Positions 1 through 8,727 are shown, counted from the stretch's first letter. The stretch: 38,150 nucleotides of DNA from Acidobacteriota bacterium (GCA_016213725.1 JACQZS010000067.1:1-38150); one strand, 5' to 3'. Notes: generated by a model from the sequence alone, not told the origin. Translations and numbers: made by a program.

Positions 1-1
1 C

Positions 2-2317
2 ACCGTGACAGACCGCGTGCTGCTGCGCCCGCTCGAGTACCGCGACAGCCACCGCCTGGTGACTGCGTGGGAGCACGTCAGTATGATCGGCGACGACCCG
101 GTGGGGCCCAACCCGCGGCACGCCGCTGAGTGGGTGAAACGCACTCAGGTATTCAGCGGGATAGCCCAGCTAAGGCACGACGTCGGCTCGATCGCGTTGG
201 ACTCCGGGGGCACGCGCCCCGTGGCCCAGGTTTTATGCGAGCCGGCGCTGTTGCGCGTGCTCGGCATAGAACCGGCGATGGGCCGGACCTTCTACGACGG
301 CGAAGGCAGGAACGCGCCGGGCGGCGCAATACTAACGCATGAGGGATGGCAGGCGTTGTTCGGCGGCGATCGTGGTGTCATCGGCCGGACGGTCCGCATC
401 AACGACGTGCCGCGCGAGGTGGTGGGCGTACTGCCCGCGGGGTTCCACTTTCCCAACGCCAACATGCTACGGGCCTTCCGGCCCGACCAGCAGAAGAGCG
501 GCGTGATGGAGCCGTGGATCTTCCTCCCCGTGGTGTTCGAATTGAGCGAAATGGAGTGGAACGGCAACTACGGCAACTGGGTGCTGGTGGGCCGGTTGCG
601 GCCAGGGGTGAGCCAGGAGCAGGCCACGGCGCAACTCAATGCGGTGCAGGCGCAGGTGTGGAAGGAGATGCCGGGCGGAGGGTCGGGCACGGGTTCATTG
701 AGAGCCTCTCTGCGGCCGCTGCAGGCGACTGTCGTGAGCGGCTCGCGGCGTGGGATCGTCTTGTTGATGGGAGCGGTGGCGGCGCTCATGCTCCTGGCTG
801 CGCTGAATCTGGCCAACGCTCAGTTGGGCCGGGCGCTGGCGAGACAGCATGACGCTTCGCTGCGGGCGGCTCTGGGTGCGGCGCGCTGGCGGCTGGTGTG
901 GAGCGCGATTGCGGAAAATCTCTTGCTGGGCCTGATGGGCTGCGTCCTGGGGATCGGGCTGGCGTACGCCGGCCTGGAACTCTTCCGGCGCAATGCGCCC
1001 ATCGACCTTCCACGCATGGATGAGGTGCACCTGGATTGGCGTGTCCTGCTCTTCGCTTTGGCGTTGACCATGGCTGCGGGTTTGGTGGCAGGACTCGCAC
1101 CCGGGCTGCGTCTGGCCGGCGGATCTCTGGCTCGCGGCGGCGCCCGGACCACCGCCAGCCGGGCCAGCCAGAGATGGCGCGGCTATCTGATTGGGGTGGA
1201 GGTGTGCGGATGCACGGTGCTGTTGCTGGTGGCCGCTCTGCTCGCTCAAAGCCTGCTCGCCTTGCTGCGGCAGGATCGCGGCTTTGAAACCGGCCAGGCA
1301 TCCATAGCCGAGTTGCGTCTGACAACGAAGCATTTCCTGAAGGACGAGTCCCGGATTTCGCTGATCGAAAGTGCGCTTGACGAGTTGCGGCGCACGCCGG
1401 GCGTACAGCGTGCCGCCTTTGTCTCCGCCATGCCATTGGAGGGTGAAAGCTGGATTGAGTGGATCGGCAGGGCCGGAGAGAACAACAGCCAGCGGACGCT
1501 GGTGAATGCGCGCTGGGTGAGCCCTGGGTACTTTGAGGCCATCGGCCAACGTCTGGCGGCCGGGCGCCTTCTCGAGGAGCGCGACGCTGGTCTGCCTGTG
1601 ATCATCCTCTCTGAGGGTGCGGCGAAAGCGCTCTTCGGCAACGAAGCCGCGGTAGGCCACGAGGTCGACGCGATGGGCCGCAAAGTGCAGGTGATCGGTG
1701 TGGTGCAGGATTCCCGCAGCACTTCGCTGAAGGACGCGCCGGTGAGAATGATGTACCAGCACTATCGGTTCCGGCCGCCATTCCAGACGTTCTTCGTGGT
1801 CAAGAGCGCCGGTCGCGCGGAAGACGTGCTGGCTGGTATGCGAGCGGCCCTGGGGCGTCAGGCCAACGTCACGGTGACACGCGTGAAGACGCTGGACCGC
1901 CAGGTGACCGATTCTGTCGCCCGGGAGCGCTTCCAGACGTTGGTGCTGATCTCGTTCGGGGCTTCCGCCCTGGCGCTGGCCATGCTGGGCATCTACGGCA
2001 TGTTGAGTTACGCCGTGGCTGCGAGGAGGCAGGAGATCGGCGTGCGCATGGCGCTGGGCGCGACGCGCGCCGGGGTCTACCGGCTGGCGATGGGGCAGGC
2101 GGGTTGGCCGGTGACGGCCGGGTTGGCGGGCGGGTTGCTTCTGAGCGTGGCCGCGGCGCGCCTCATTGAGAGCTTCCTCTACGGAGCGGGCGGGATGCAG
2201 GCCGGAGTGATGGCCGCCGTGGCTGGCGTGTTCCTGCTGGCGGCGGGTGTGGCGGCATTTGTGCCCGCCCGCCGGGCCGCATCGATTGATCCGATGGAAG
2301 CGTTGCGGGCCGAGTGA
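2..2317 (+). CDS. ADOP/MacB-type ABC transporter permease (5' end outside window)
   Basis: This is the C-terminal 771 codons of a large inner-membrane permease of the FtsX/MacB fold, of the acidobacterial duplicated orphan permease (ADOP) type. Two copies of the unit are visible. Each has a periplasmic MacB_PCD-like domain (in-window residues about 20-220 and 440-640) followed by FtsX membrane helices (about 250-420 and 650-765). Each FtsX part carries the family's 'R-A/M-A-L-G-A-x-R' loop. The frame is open to the left edge, and the first visible residues (VTDRVLLRPLEYRD) match the region just after the first helix in the family. The GTG at position 5 is therefore unlikely to be the start; about 40-60 residues lie upstream. 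Its substrate cannot be read from sequence. The gene is G-rich at third positions, unlike its relative at 36624. Confidence 0.9.
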   Translation, partial: TVTDRVLLRPLEYRDSHRLVTAWEHVSMIGDDPVGPNPRHAAEWVKRTQVFSGIAQLRHDVGSIALDSGGTRPVAQVLCEPALLRVLGIEPAMGRTFYDGEGRNAPGGAILTHEGWQALFGGDRGVIGRTVRINDVPREVVGVLPAGFHFPNANMLRAFRPDQQKSGVMEPWIFLPVVFELSEMEWNGNYGNWVLVGRLRPGVSQEQATAQLNAVQAQVWKEMPGGGSGTGSLRASLRPLQATVVSGSRRGIVLLMGAVAALMLLAALNLANAQLGRALARQHDASLRAALGAARWRLVWSAIAENLLLGLMGCVLGIGLAYAGLELFRRNAPIDLPRMDEVHLDWRVLLFALALTMAAGLVAGLAPGLRLAGGSLARGGARTTASRASQRWRGYLIGVEVCGCTVLLLVAALLAQSLLALLRQDRGFETGQASIAELRLTTKHFLKDESRISLIESALDELRRTPGVQRAAFVSAMPLEGESWIEWIGRAGENNSQRTLVNARWVSPGYFEAIGQRLAAGRLLEERDAGLPVIILSEGAAKALFGNEAAVGHEVDAMGRKVQVIGVVQDSRSTSLKDAPVRMMYQHYRFRPPFQTFFVVKSAGRAEDVLAGMRAALGRQANVTVTRVKTLDRQVTDSVARERFQTLVLISFGASALALAMLGIYGMLSYAVAARRQEIGVRMALGATRAGVYRLAMGQAGWPVTAGLAGGLLLSVAAARLIESFLYGAGGMQAGVMAAVAGVFLLAAGVAAFVPARRAASIDPMEALRAE

Positions 2318-2324
2318 TGGCCGG

Positions 2325-2347
2325 GCCCGAGCGCCGTTCGGGTCTTT
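2325..2347 (+). terminator. Weak intrinsic terminator between convergent genes
   Basis: A stem CCCGA (2326-2330) / TCGGG (2338-2342), with a G.U pair outside it and a 7-nt loop, is followed by TCTTTA. It sits just after the permease stop and overlaps the stop codon of the convergent minus-strand gene. The stem is short, so termination efficiency is uncertain. Confidence 0.4.
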
Positions 2348-3428
2348 ACGGCTGCCAGATGGTGGCGCCGATGTAACGCTCGCTCTGCGCCGCGTCGTTG
2401 TAGTAGTAGATGCTCACCAGCTTGCCGTCGGGGCGCAGCACGGTGCGCGGATAGCCCAGGTCCCACGCGCCGGCGTCCTTGCGCAGGATGATCTCGTCGC
2501 TCCAAGTATTGCCCTTGTCCTTGCTGACGCGGGCGCGGATGCCGAAGGGCTCGGCGCGGTAACCGTAAACCAGCACGATACGGCCGTCCTTCAGCAGTGT
2601 GAGCGAGGGCGGATTGCCGCGGCCTGTGTCGGGCGCGGCCTTGCCGGCGGAAGTCCAACTCTTGCCGTCGTCGGCGGAGCGCCATACGTCGATAAACGTC
2701 CGGTGGCGGACGGCGGTGAGAATCTCTTTCGGTCCCAGGCGCACGGAGGCGGGCATGATGGCGAAGTCGTTGCCTTCCGGTTCGGGGGTGACGTTTCCTT
2801 CGAGCGTCCAGGTCTTGCCCCCGTCGCGGGTGCGCACGCAAATGACGCGGCCTTCGCGGCGGTTGGACTTGGCGGCAGTGAGGAACATCGTCAGGTCGTG
2901 CCTGCCGTTCACCAGGTAGTCGGTACGGGCGGCGATGCCGGGGGTGCCAAAGTCAGGCAGGCCGTAGGGCCCGGCCCAGGTGTGACCCTTGTCCGTAGAG
3001 ACATAGAAACGGGAAGGGCCCGTGTGGATGTCTGCCATGCGCGCCGTGAGGGCGAAGCCTGGGGCGGTAAAGTTGATACCGCCGGGGCATTCGGTCACTG
3101 GTTTGCCGGTTTCCGTGGGGACATTGGCCTGCTCGACGCCGGGCGGAGGCTTGAGGCCCTCGGGCTTTTCGATCTTCCAGGTGACGCCGCCGTCCAGGCT
3201 GCGGGCCAGCAGATGCTCGGCCGGCTTGGAACGGTCGATGGCATGGTCGCGAACGCTGGCTTTGAAGTAGCCGGCTTCGAAGCCGACCAGGATTTCATTG
3301 CCCCAACTCCAGATGCCGTGGTTGGCCGGCCAGCCGGCAAAACGGCCGGGCTGGTCGTAGACCTTCACGTTCTGGATTTGAGCGCAGGCGAGCGCGCCGA
3401 AAAGTGTGCACAGAGAGAGCAGTCGCAT
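2346..3428 (-). CDS. Secreted sialidase-like (BNR/Asp-box) protein
   Basis: A 360-aa exported protein with a sialidase-type six-bladed beta-propeller fold. The start MRLLSLCTLF at 3428 gives a clean signal peptide ending near ALACA-Q; a longer reading upstream adds only a non-signal extension. At least five Asp-boxes (S/T-x-D-x-G-x-T/S-W) are visible: SLDGGVTW, STDKGHTW, TRDGGKTW, SADDGKSW and SKDKGNTW. Such proteins are exo-sialidases or related glycan-binding or glycan-cleaving enzymes of the periplasm or outside. The arginine triad of true sialidases cannot be confirmed by eye, so substrate and activity are open. A minus-strand -10 TATACT (3450-3455) lies about 20 nt upstream, so it may have its own promoter inside the gap after the 64-aa gene. 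Confidence 0.8.
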   Translation of the reverse strand: MRLLSLCTLFGALACAQIQNVKVYDQPGRFAGWPANHGIWSWGNEILVGFEAGYFKASVRDHAIDRSKPAEHLLARSLDGGVTWKIEKPEGLKPPPGVEQANVPTETGKPVTECPGGINFTAPGFALTARMADIHTGPSRFYVSTDKGHTWAGPYGLPDFGTPGIAARTDYLVNGRHDLTMFLTAAKSNRREGRVICVRTRDGGKTWTLEGNVTPEPEGNDFAIMPASVRLGPKEILTAVRHRTFIDVWRSADDGKSWTSAGKAAPDTGRGNPPSLTLLKDGRIVLVYGYRAEPFGIRARVSKDKGNTWSDEIILRKDAGAWDLGYPRTVLRPDGKLVSIYYYNDAAQSERYIGATIWQP

Positions 3429-3449
3429 GGTTCCGTGGGTGACGGAACA

Positions 3450-3479
3450 AGTATATGGCAACGGCTGGCGGTGAGTCTT
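3450..3479 (-). promoter_or_regulatory. Candidate promoter for the sialidase-like gene
   Basis: On the minus strand, TATACT (3455 to 3450, 5/6 to consensus) is preceded after 18 nt by AAGACT (3479 to 3474, 3/6). The predicted start of transcription, near 3443, leaves a leader of about 15 nt before ATG 3428. Confidence 0.35.
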
Positions 3480-3672
3480 ACGCGGCGCGGCGGCGGCGCA
3501 CAGGCACAAGGATGGGCTCGGCCTGCGTGTGCTTTTCCAGTTCAGCGAGTTCGTGTTCGATAATGGCCCGTTCCAGTTCCTCGGTGACCTCTTCTTCGCC
3601 GGCGGAAGTGCGGGCGGAGTCGAGGCGATCGAGAATTTCGTATTCGAGCTGGAGACGTTCTTTGAGGCTCAT
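3478..3672 (-). CDS. Small acidic helical protein, unknown function
   Basis: A 64-aa protein, rich in Glu, Arg and Leu, predicted to be almost entirely helical or coiled-coil (MSLKERLQLEYEILDRLDSA at the start) with a basic tail ending VRRRRAA. The start is well supported: a GGAGG ribosome site lies 6 nt upstream. No membrane segment, signal peptide or known motif is seen. It lies 49 nt upstream of the sialidase-like gene on the same strand and 81 nt downstream of the AsmA-like gene, so it could be cotranscribed with either. I do not recognise a family. Confidence 0.65.
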   Translation of the reverse strand: MSLKERLQLEYEILDRLDSARTSAGEEEVTEELERAIIEHELAELEKHTQAEPILVPVRRRRAA

Positions 3673-3753
3673 TGGATCCTCCGGGGCCTTGCGGCGCCTA
3701 CATCTATACAGACGCGCAAAAGAGGCGAACGTTCCAGGAAAAATCGGAGCTGT

Positions 3754-5439
3754 CTACTTCTTCAGGTTGAATTTGGGGTCGTCCCGCGTGCCGCCAACCT
3801 TGAACTTGGCCACCGTGCCGTGGCCTTGTTTGGCGAAATAGGGGTCCACCGGCTTCAAAGCCCAGCGTTTCCATCGAGTCACCATCATTTGGGAAACCCG
3901 CGCCTCTACCTTCGCTTCTCCGGTGAAGTCGAGGGCTTCGTTGGAGAAGATGTAGCCTCCGCTCAGGTCCACGTCGGCGCCCGGAATGGAGAAGAAGAGC
4001 TTGGGGAAGTCGATGCGGCCGCCGCCCATCTTGAAATCGCCGGACATCACCACCGGCACCTCCGCGATTCCCTGGTCGGTTGGCGTACCCTGCGCGCGGC
4101 GGCTCAGGTCGTCGAGTTTGTTCTGCACCGTGGCACTGGTGAAGCGGCCATCGATCAGCTGAAAGGTGCCCTGGAGTTGCAGCTTGTCGGCGATGTGGCC
4201 CTTTCCCGGAGGAACCAGCACCCTGGTAGTGAGGTTGATGCCCCCCTTCATGATGGGCGTCGAGCCTTTCATCGCGAGCAACAGGAAGTCCTGAATGCGG
4301 CCGGCTGGGATGTTGGCGTTCAAATCCACCGTCTTGCCCTTTTCGCCCGCGTTCCGGACCACACCGCCTTTGACAGTGAACGAAGATGACCCGAGTCTGG
4401 CCTTCACGGGATCGAGAATGGTGTTGCCGTTGGTGCCATTGACGATGGCATGATATTCGGTGGCTAGCGGGACCTTGTTGCCGCTGTGGGTGAGGCGGAA
4501 ATCCGGGGTGGTTGTGCTCCCGTCGACGATGATCTCGTCGAGCGTGCCCTGGAAGGAGCCTTTGGAAGCGAGGATGCCGGCGATGCCCTTGAACACCGAC
4601 AAGTCTGCGTTTTCGAAGGTGAAGTCGCCCGAGATCGGAGAATCGGAAGGGCTCTTGGAGACCCAGGGGCCGAACTGGCCCTTGCAGTGGATGAGCCCGG
4701 GCGGTTTGGCGTTGGTCAGTTCTGCGTCGTAGTCCAAGGGCCGTCCGGCGGTGGCTCCGCGCAACACGAGTTTGTGCAACTCCCAGACGAGCGGGGCACG
4801 AGTGGGGTCTTTGGGATGGATCGCCAGGCGCGTGCCCGGCGCCTCGATGACGTCGATCATCACCGGCGGCGCGGAGGACTTCTTATTGGCGGCGGAAGCG
4901 GCTTCGGCATCGTCTCCGGCGGGCGGTAGGCCAGTTGGCTCAGTGCCCTTGCCAGCTGCGCGCTGCGGCGAGGCCAGGGGCGGGGCTTTCCCGCCCGGTG
5001 CGGCCGCGGCTGGCGGTTTGGGCTGCTTGGGCGGAAGATTGATGTCCATGCCTTCCAGCCGGATCTGGCGGACGACGGCAGTTTCCTGCGCCAGCGAGCC
5101 CAGGTCCACGGTAAAACGCAGCTTCTTTAGCGAAAGCAGCGGCGGAAGGTTTGGATACTTGTTGAGGCTGAGCACCAGTGGCCCGGCCTCGACCTTCGCG
5201 TCGGCGCCCTTGCCTTTGTTGAGCAGAACTTCCCAGGTCGATTTCCAGGACAGCCGGACCTTGAAACTCTCCAGCCGGACATCGGCGTCGAATCTCTTGC
5301 TGAGGAATTGAGTGGTTTTCTCCCGTACGAAGGGCTCCAGGCGCTGCGATGCCCAATAACCGGCGCCGATGGTTCCGACAATCAGCACTCCCAGCGTCGC
5401 TGAGAGGCCAAGTAGCCAGCGTTTCGTAGTTCGGCCCAT
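3754..5439 (-). CDS. AsmA-like inner-membrane-anchored protein
   Basis: A 561-aa protein with one N-terminal membrane anchor (about residues 8-30) and the rest in the periplasm. The anchor is followed by the typical AsmA-N region (REKTTQFLSKRFDADVRLES). A Pro/Ala-rich low-complexity linker spans about 135-195. The C-terminal part (about 380-540) has the beta-rich AsmA_2 pattern, with repeated 'GDFKMGGGRIDFPKLFF' and 'GADVDLSGGYIFSNEALDF' style strands. AsmA/TamB-type proteins are thought to help lipids or outer-membrane components cross the periplasm; the exact role here is not known. It ends in FNLKK. The start ATG at 5439 lies very close to a possible minus-strand -10 TATAGT (5449-5454), which would make the mRNA nearly leaderless. 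Confidence 0.8.
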   Translation of the reverse strand: MGRTTKRWLLGLSATLGVLIVGTIGAGYWASQRLEPFVREKTTQFLSKRFDADVRLESFKVRLSWKSTWEVLLNKGKGADAKVEAGPLVLSLNKYPNLPPLLSLKKLRFTVDLGSLAQETAVVRQIRLEGMDINLPPKQPKPPAAAAPGGKAPPLASPQRAAGKGTEPTGLPPAGDDAEAASAANKKSSAPPVMIDVIEAPGTRLAIHPKDPTRAPLVWELHKLVLRGATAGRPLDYDAELTNAKPPGLIHCKGQFGPWVSKSPSDSPISGDFTFENADLSVFKGIAGILASKGSFQGTLDEIIVDGSTTTPDFRLTHSGNKVPLATEYHAIVNGTNGNTILDPVKARLGSSSFTVKGGVVRNAGEKGKTVDLNANIPAGRIQDFLLLAMKGSTPIMKGGINLTTRVLVPPGKGHIADKLQLQGTFQLIDGRFTSATVQNKLDDLSRRAQGTPTDQGIAEVPVVMSGDFKMGGGRIDFPKLFFSIPGADVDLSGGYIFSNEALDFTGEAKVEARVSQMMVTRWKRWALKPVDPYFAKQGHGTVAKFKVGGTRDDPKFNLKK

Positions 5440-5487
5440 ATCCGCTTCACTATAACTCTACGAAGCGCCGTGTATACTGGCGGCGAG

Positions 5488-6417
5488 ATGAAAAGAGGGG
5501 AACCGTCCGGCCTGCGTCGCGGCATCCTGCCGGTGGTGCAGACGCCTTTCCACGAGAACTTAAGTCTGGATGAGGAGAGCCTGGCCGGACTGGCCGAGGC
5601 CTCCATCCGGTGGGGTGCATGTGGATTCCTGGCGCCGGCGGTGGCCAGCGAAGTGGTCTCCTTGTCCGCGGAAGAGCGGCGGCGTGTGCTGGAAATCGTC
5701 TGTGCCGCCGCGCGAGGCAGGGTGCCGGTGCTGGCCGGCGCATCTGCCGAGAGCGAGGAAGAGTGCCGCGAGCATGGCCGCGTGGCGGCGCGGATTGGCG
5801 CTGATGCCATCCTGGTGGCAGTGCCGCAGCGGTTCTATGCCGCACAGGATCAGGTGGTTCCCTTCTTCGCCGGGATCGCCTCCAGCGTGGATCTGCCGCT
5901 GGTGATTCAGGATCTCGAGTGGAGTGGGCCCGGGCTCTCCATCGCCGTGGTGGAACAGCTGGCGGCGGAGATTCCCACTCTCGTTGGACTCAAAGTGGAG
6001 ACCGTGCCGGCTGGCCCCAAGTACACGCAGGTGCGCCAGGCCCTGGGTATGGATTTCTTTATCGCTGGCGGCTGGGCCGCGCCGCAGATGATCGAGGCGC
6101 TCGACCGCGGCGTAGATGCGATGATCCCCGAATGTTCCATGGTGCCGGTGTATGCGGAAGTGTTTCGGCTCCACGCCGCCGGCCGCCGGGATCTGGCATT
6201 GGCCCTGTTCCGCCAGATGTTGCCGATGCTGGCCTATGCGAACCAGGAAATCCGGACATCCATTGCCTTCTTCAAGCGGCTGCTGGTGAGGAAAGGCGTC
6301 TTCCGCACGGCGCGCCTGCGGGGAGGCGACTTTCTCTGGGACTGCTACAACGGCAGGATCGCCGACGAGTTGATTGACAGTTACCTGGCGCTGGAGCGGA
6401 GTACCGTCGGGCACTAG
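5488..6417 (+). CDS. Dihydrodipicolinate synthase/N-acetylneuraminate lyase family protein
   Basis: A 309-aa class I aldolase/lyase-type TIM barrel. Enzymes of this family form a Schiff base between a lysine and a 2-keto acid such as pyruvate. The lysine is present (K169 in VGLKVE). The usual partner tyrosine, 28 residues earlier (Y133/K161 in E. coli DapA), is Q141 in LPLVIQDLEW, so it is not a standard DapA or NanA. The sialidase-like gene nearby makes N-acetylneuraminate lyase tempting, but the missing tyrosine argues against it. I chose ATG 5488; an in-frame GTG at 5470 would add six residues but overlaps the -10-like TATACT (5473-5478). It is divergent from the AsmA-like gene with a gap of 48 nt. 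Confidence 0.82.
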   Translation: MKRGEPSGLRRGILPVVQTPFHENLSLDEESLAGLAEASIRWGACGFLAPAVASEVVSLSAEERRRVLEIVCAAARGRVPVLAGASAESEEECREHGRVAARIGADAILVAVPQRFYAAQDQVVPFFAGIASSVDLPLVIQDLEWSGPGLSIAVVEQLAAEIPTLVGLKVETVPAGPKYTQVRQALGMDFFIAGGWAAPQMIEALDRGVDAMIPECSMVPVYAEVFRLHAAGRRDLALALFRQMLPMLAYANQEIRTSIAFFKRLLVRKGVFRTARLRGGDFLWDCYNGRIADELIDSYLALERSTVGH

Positions 6418-6441
6418 AAAACCCGGCGCACAGGCGCCGGG
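6418..6441 (-). terminator. Intrinsic terminator, mainly for the BON-domain gene
   Basis: A perfect 8-bp GC stem CCCGGCGC (6422-6429) / GCGCCGGG (6434-6441) with loop ACAG is flanked on its left by AAAA, which reads TTTT after the stem on the minus strand. It lies directly after the stop of the convergent lyase gene, so it may stop both transcripts, but only the minus-strand side has the U-run. Confidence 0.75.
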
Positions 6442-6474
6442 CCTCTAGTTATGAACTGCAGTGAGCCGTTGACG

Positions 6475-7143
6475 CTACTTCTTGCTCTTCTTATTTTCCT
6501 TCGGAGGCTTCTGCGCCACCTGGATGTCGTTTTCCACCGAGAAGACGCCCGAAACCGAATTGGCCTGCATGCCGGCCACCTGCTGATCTGAGGCATTGTC
6601 CACGATTCCCACCAGCTTCACATTGCCGTTCTTCACGACGATGTGCATGGGATGGTAGCCAAACGGCGGGTCATTGGTGATGCCCGCGGCCATTCTCGCC
6701 GGCGACACCCAGGCAGGCGTCCCGCGGTTGGGGTTGTAGCGGCTCAGGATCGGGTTGAAGTAGATGGACGCGTAGACCCTGGCGCGAATGTCGTCGTCCA
6801 CTCTTGAGAGGGGCAGGACCTCGATCTCATTGATCACCTTCTGCACGCCCTCCACCTTCTTGGTCACGTTTTCGGCAGAGCTCTTGAGGATCGGGCGTGA
6901 GGCTGAACCGCGCAGCGTCACGGTGTAATCCTTGATCTGGAAACGCAAGTCATCGAAGACGCCATATTCAGGCAGCGATAGAATCTGTTTCTGAATCTCG
7001 TTGGCCATGCGCAGGACAGACTGCGGTGTCTGGGCCTTCTTCGCCGCGGCGATGATATCTTCATCCTGCGGCTGCTGGGCGCTTGCGGGTGCCCCCATCA
7101 GGATGGCCGTCAGGCCTCCCAGGAGCAGCAAATTTCGTTTCAT
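6475..7143 (-). CDS. Secreted protein with two BON domains
   Basis: A 222-aa exported protein: signal peptide 1-22 (MKRNLLLLGG..APASA-Q), BON domain 1 about 45-115 (DLRFQIKDYTVTLRGSASRP, then VEGVQKVINEIEVLP) and a second, more divergent BON domain about 130-212 (MHIVVKNGNVKLVGIV, then VSGVFSVENDIQV). It ends in a lysine-rich tail (PPKENKKSKK). BON domains bind phospholipid membranes, as in the periplasmic protein OsmY, and a role in envelope stress or maintenance is likely but not shown. The ribosome site GGGGG sits 5 nt upstream of ATG. The rluE gene lies 55 nt upstream on the same strand; the two may or may not be cotranscribed. Confidence 0.85.
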   Translation of the reverse strand: MKRNLLLLGGLTAILMGAPASAQQPQDEDIIAAAKKAQTPQSVLRMANEIQKQILSLPEYGVFDDLRFQIKDYTVTLRGSASRPILKSSAENVTKKVEGVQKVINEIEVLPLSRVDDDIRARVYASIYFNPILSRYNPNRGTPAWVSPARMAAGITNDPPFGYHPMHIVVKNGNVKLVGIVDNASDQQVAGMQANSVSGVFSVENDIQVAQKPPKENKKSKK

Positions 7144-7198
7144 GCAATCCCCCTTCTCTGAATGCTCGATATTGACTCAAGCTGTCTTATCAGATGGA

Positions 7199-7807
7199 TT
7201 AGATTCGTCTCCGGTTTCCTCGCATTTTGGATCCCGCAGCCATCGTCCGGGCCTCCTGGGCGGATAGCTTACGGTAGTTGCCTGGGTTCAGGCCTGACAA
7301 AGTCAGGGGGCCGATCGCCACGCGAATCAGGCGGAGCGTGGGGAATCCAACCGCCGCCGTCATTCTGCGGACTTGGCGGTTGCGACCCTCGGTGAGCGTC
7401 AGTTCGATCCAGGATGTCGGTATCGCGGCGCGGTAGCGAATAGGCGGATCCCTCGGCGGAACGTCCGGAGTCGGATTCAGTATTCGAGCCTGGGCCGGCA
7501 GCGTGGTTCTACCTTGGATTTCAACGCCGGCCTGCAACTGGCGCACGGCCTCCGCCGTGACGATGCCCTCGAGTTGCACCCAATACGTTCGTGGATGGCC
7601 GAAGCGGGGATCGGTGATCCGGTGCTGCAGCGCGCCATCCGAGGTGAGCAGCAGCAGTCCCTCGCTGTCGAGATCCAGCCGGCCGGCCGCGTAGACGTCG
7701 GGGAAGGGGATGTAGTTCTTCAGAGTAGGGCGGTCTGCACCGGTTTCGTCGGTGAACTGGGTGAGCACGCCATAGGGCTTGTAGAAAAGGATGTGTCGGT
7801 GCGGCAC
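7199..7807 (-). CDS. rluE: 23S rRNA pseudouridine synthase RluE
   Basis: A 202-aa member of the RsuA/RluB/RluE family without an S4 domain, as in E. coli RluE (217 aa), which makes the pseudouridine at position 2457 of 23S rRNA. Recognisable segments in order: [15 protein letters not shown], the catalytic [15 protein letters not shown] (Asp45), the [18 protein letters not shown] segment and [20 protein letters not shown]. These match E. coli RluE nearly position by position from memory. The start codon is GTG at 7807. No strong ribosome site is seen, only GAAG about 10 nt upstream. The C-terminal tail is basic ([11 protein letters not shown]). Confidence 0.92.
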   Translation of the reverse strand: MPHRHILFYKPYGVLTQFTDETGADRPTLKNYIPFPDVYAAGRLDLDSEGLLLLTSDGALQHRITDPRFGHPRTYWVQLEGIVTAEAVRQLQAGVEIQGRTTLPAQARILNPTPDVPPRDPPIRYRAAIPTSWIELTLTEGRNRQVRRMTAAVGFPTLRLIRVAIGPLTLSGLNPGNYRKLSAQEARTMAAGSKMRGNRRRI

Positions 7808-8178
7808 GCTGGCAACTTCGACTTCGAACGTGGATGCTGAACTTAATTAGAGTAACTCCGTTAGCGCGTGGTTTTCCGCCTTCCGCCCGATTGCAGGACT
7901 TCGGCGGGGAATAGACGCATAGGGGCTGCCTGCGCTAGTTGGAGACGGCAAACTCCGATTCTCTGCGCTGATCTCTCCTGCTATGGCCTTGGCTCAGCAG
8001 CGGCGCCCGCACCTCACGCCGGCGCAGATCCTCCACTACGGCCGGGAAGTCGCCGTGTTTGAGGGCTCTGGAGACTCTCCCCTGCGGCCCACCACGATGC
8101 GTTGGCGGGCCAAACGGGCCTTGCGGTTCCCAGCCGTGAGGTGCGGGGGCGATCGTTCTTTCTGGAGTTGAAAAGGGC
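7808..8178. other. Non-coding gap of 371 bases, nothing recognised
   Basis: This stretch lies between the start of rluE and the end of the hemerythrin gene. Short open frames at 7868-8062 and 7983-8171 on the plus strand have no ribosome site, no recognisable motif and an Arg-rich composition typical of out-of-frame GC-rich DNA. The AT-rich part next to rluE (about 7840-7865) probably holds its promoter. I see no tRNA, repeat or clear RNA structure. Confidence 0.5.
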
Positions 8179-8189
8179 CTAAGCAGCCC
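8171..8189 (-). terminator. Weak terminator-like hairpin after hemerythrin
   Basis: On the minus strand GGGC (8189-8186), a 7-nt loop and GCCC (8178-8175) are followed by TTTT (8174-8171). The hairpin overlaps the stop codon of the hemerythrin gene. The stem has only 4 bp. Confidence 0.3.
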
Positions 8190-8586
8190 GGTACCCCGTG
8201 AGGTGGGCAGAGTAGCGCTTGTCAGTCTCCAGTATGTGCCTGGTAAGCCAGTCTTTCAGGAAACCCATCAGCTTCAGCGAGACCGCGGCACTGCCTGTCT
8301 TGGCCTGGGATCGGAACGCCTCCACCTGTGCCACCATCGCGCGGTGCTTCCGGCGGTGTTCCTCCAGTTCCGGATAGCCAGTGCCCTCCAGGAGTTTCTC
8401 CTCATAGGCGAAGTGGTAGCGGGTATACCCTATCAAGTCGTTGATGACTTCGGTGACCGCGCCAGCCTTCCCACCCATCTTCATGGCCTCGTGCATCTGA
8501 TTGATGATGTCGAGTAGCCGACGGTGCTGCGTGTCGATCTCTTGAACGCCCACGCTGAATTCGCTTCTCCACTCGATAAAAGACAT
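8179..8586 (-). CDS. Bacteriohemerythrin
   Basis: A 135-aa single-domain hemerythrin, a non-heme diiron oxygen-binding or sensing protein of the cytoplasm. All ligands are present at the positions known for Methylococcus bacteriohemerythrin: His21 (IDTQH), His58 and Glu62 (HFAYE), His77 and His81 (HRRKH), and His117 with Asp122 (HILETD). I chose MSFIEW at 8586 because the ribosome site AGGAAGAG lies just upstream; an upstream ATG at 8610 lacks one. It is divergent from the two small heme proteins, separated by 180 nt. It could supply or buffer oxygen for respiration or protect against it. There is no fused signalling domain. Confidence 0.93.
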   Translation of the reverse strand: MSFIEWRSEFSVGVQEIDTQHRRLLDIINQMHEAMKMGGKAGAVTEVINDLIGYTRYHFAYEEKLLEGTGYPELEEHRRKHRAMVAQVEAFRSQAKTGSAAVSLKLMGFLKDWLTRHILETDKRYSAHLTGYRAA

Positions 8587-8691
8587 ATCTCTTCCTGTTG
8601 GTTGTCTCATCGGCTCCGAGCGGCTCTCCGTGAGGAGGAATTGTGCCCGGGCTGGAAAGGGGGGAATCAGATCGAAGTAACCGAATAGATA

Positions 8692-8721
8692 CTGAAAGAG
8701 TCTAACAAGCAGTGATATAGT
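8692..8721 (+). promoter_or_regulatory. Extended -10 promoter of the first mini-cytochrome
   Basis: CTGAAA (8692-8697, 4/6), an 18-nt spacer and TATAGT (8716-8721, 5/6) preceded by the extended element TGA (8713-8715). The predicted start of transcription is near 8728, about 39 nt before ATG 8767. Confidence 0.6.
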
Positions 8722-8727
8722 ATGGGT

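Noticed and set aside
5488-6417. Sialic-acid catabolism unit: sialidase-like gene plus N-acetylneuraminate lyase
   Set aside because: The lyase candidate lacks the catalytic tyrosine, the genes are divergent and separated by an AsmA-like gene, and no transporter or kinase for sialic acid is present.
7868-8171. Small plus-strand genes in the 7808-8178 gap
   Set aside because: No ribosome site, no motif, and composition typical of non-coding GC-rich frames.
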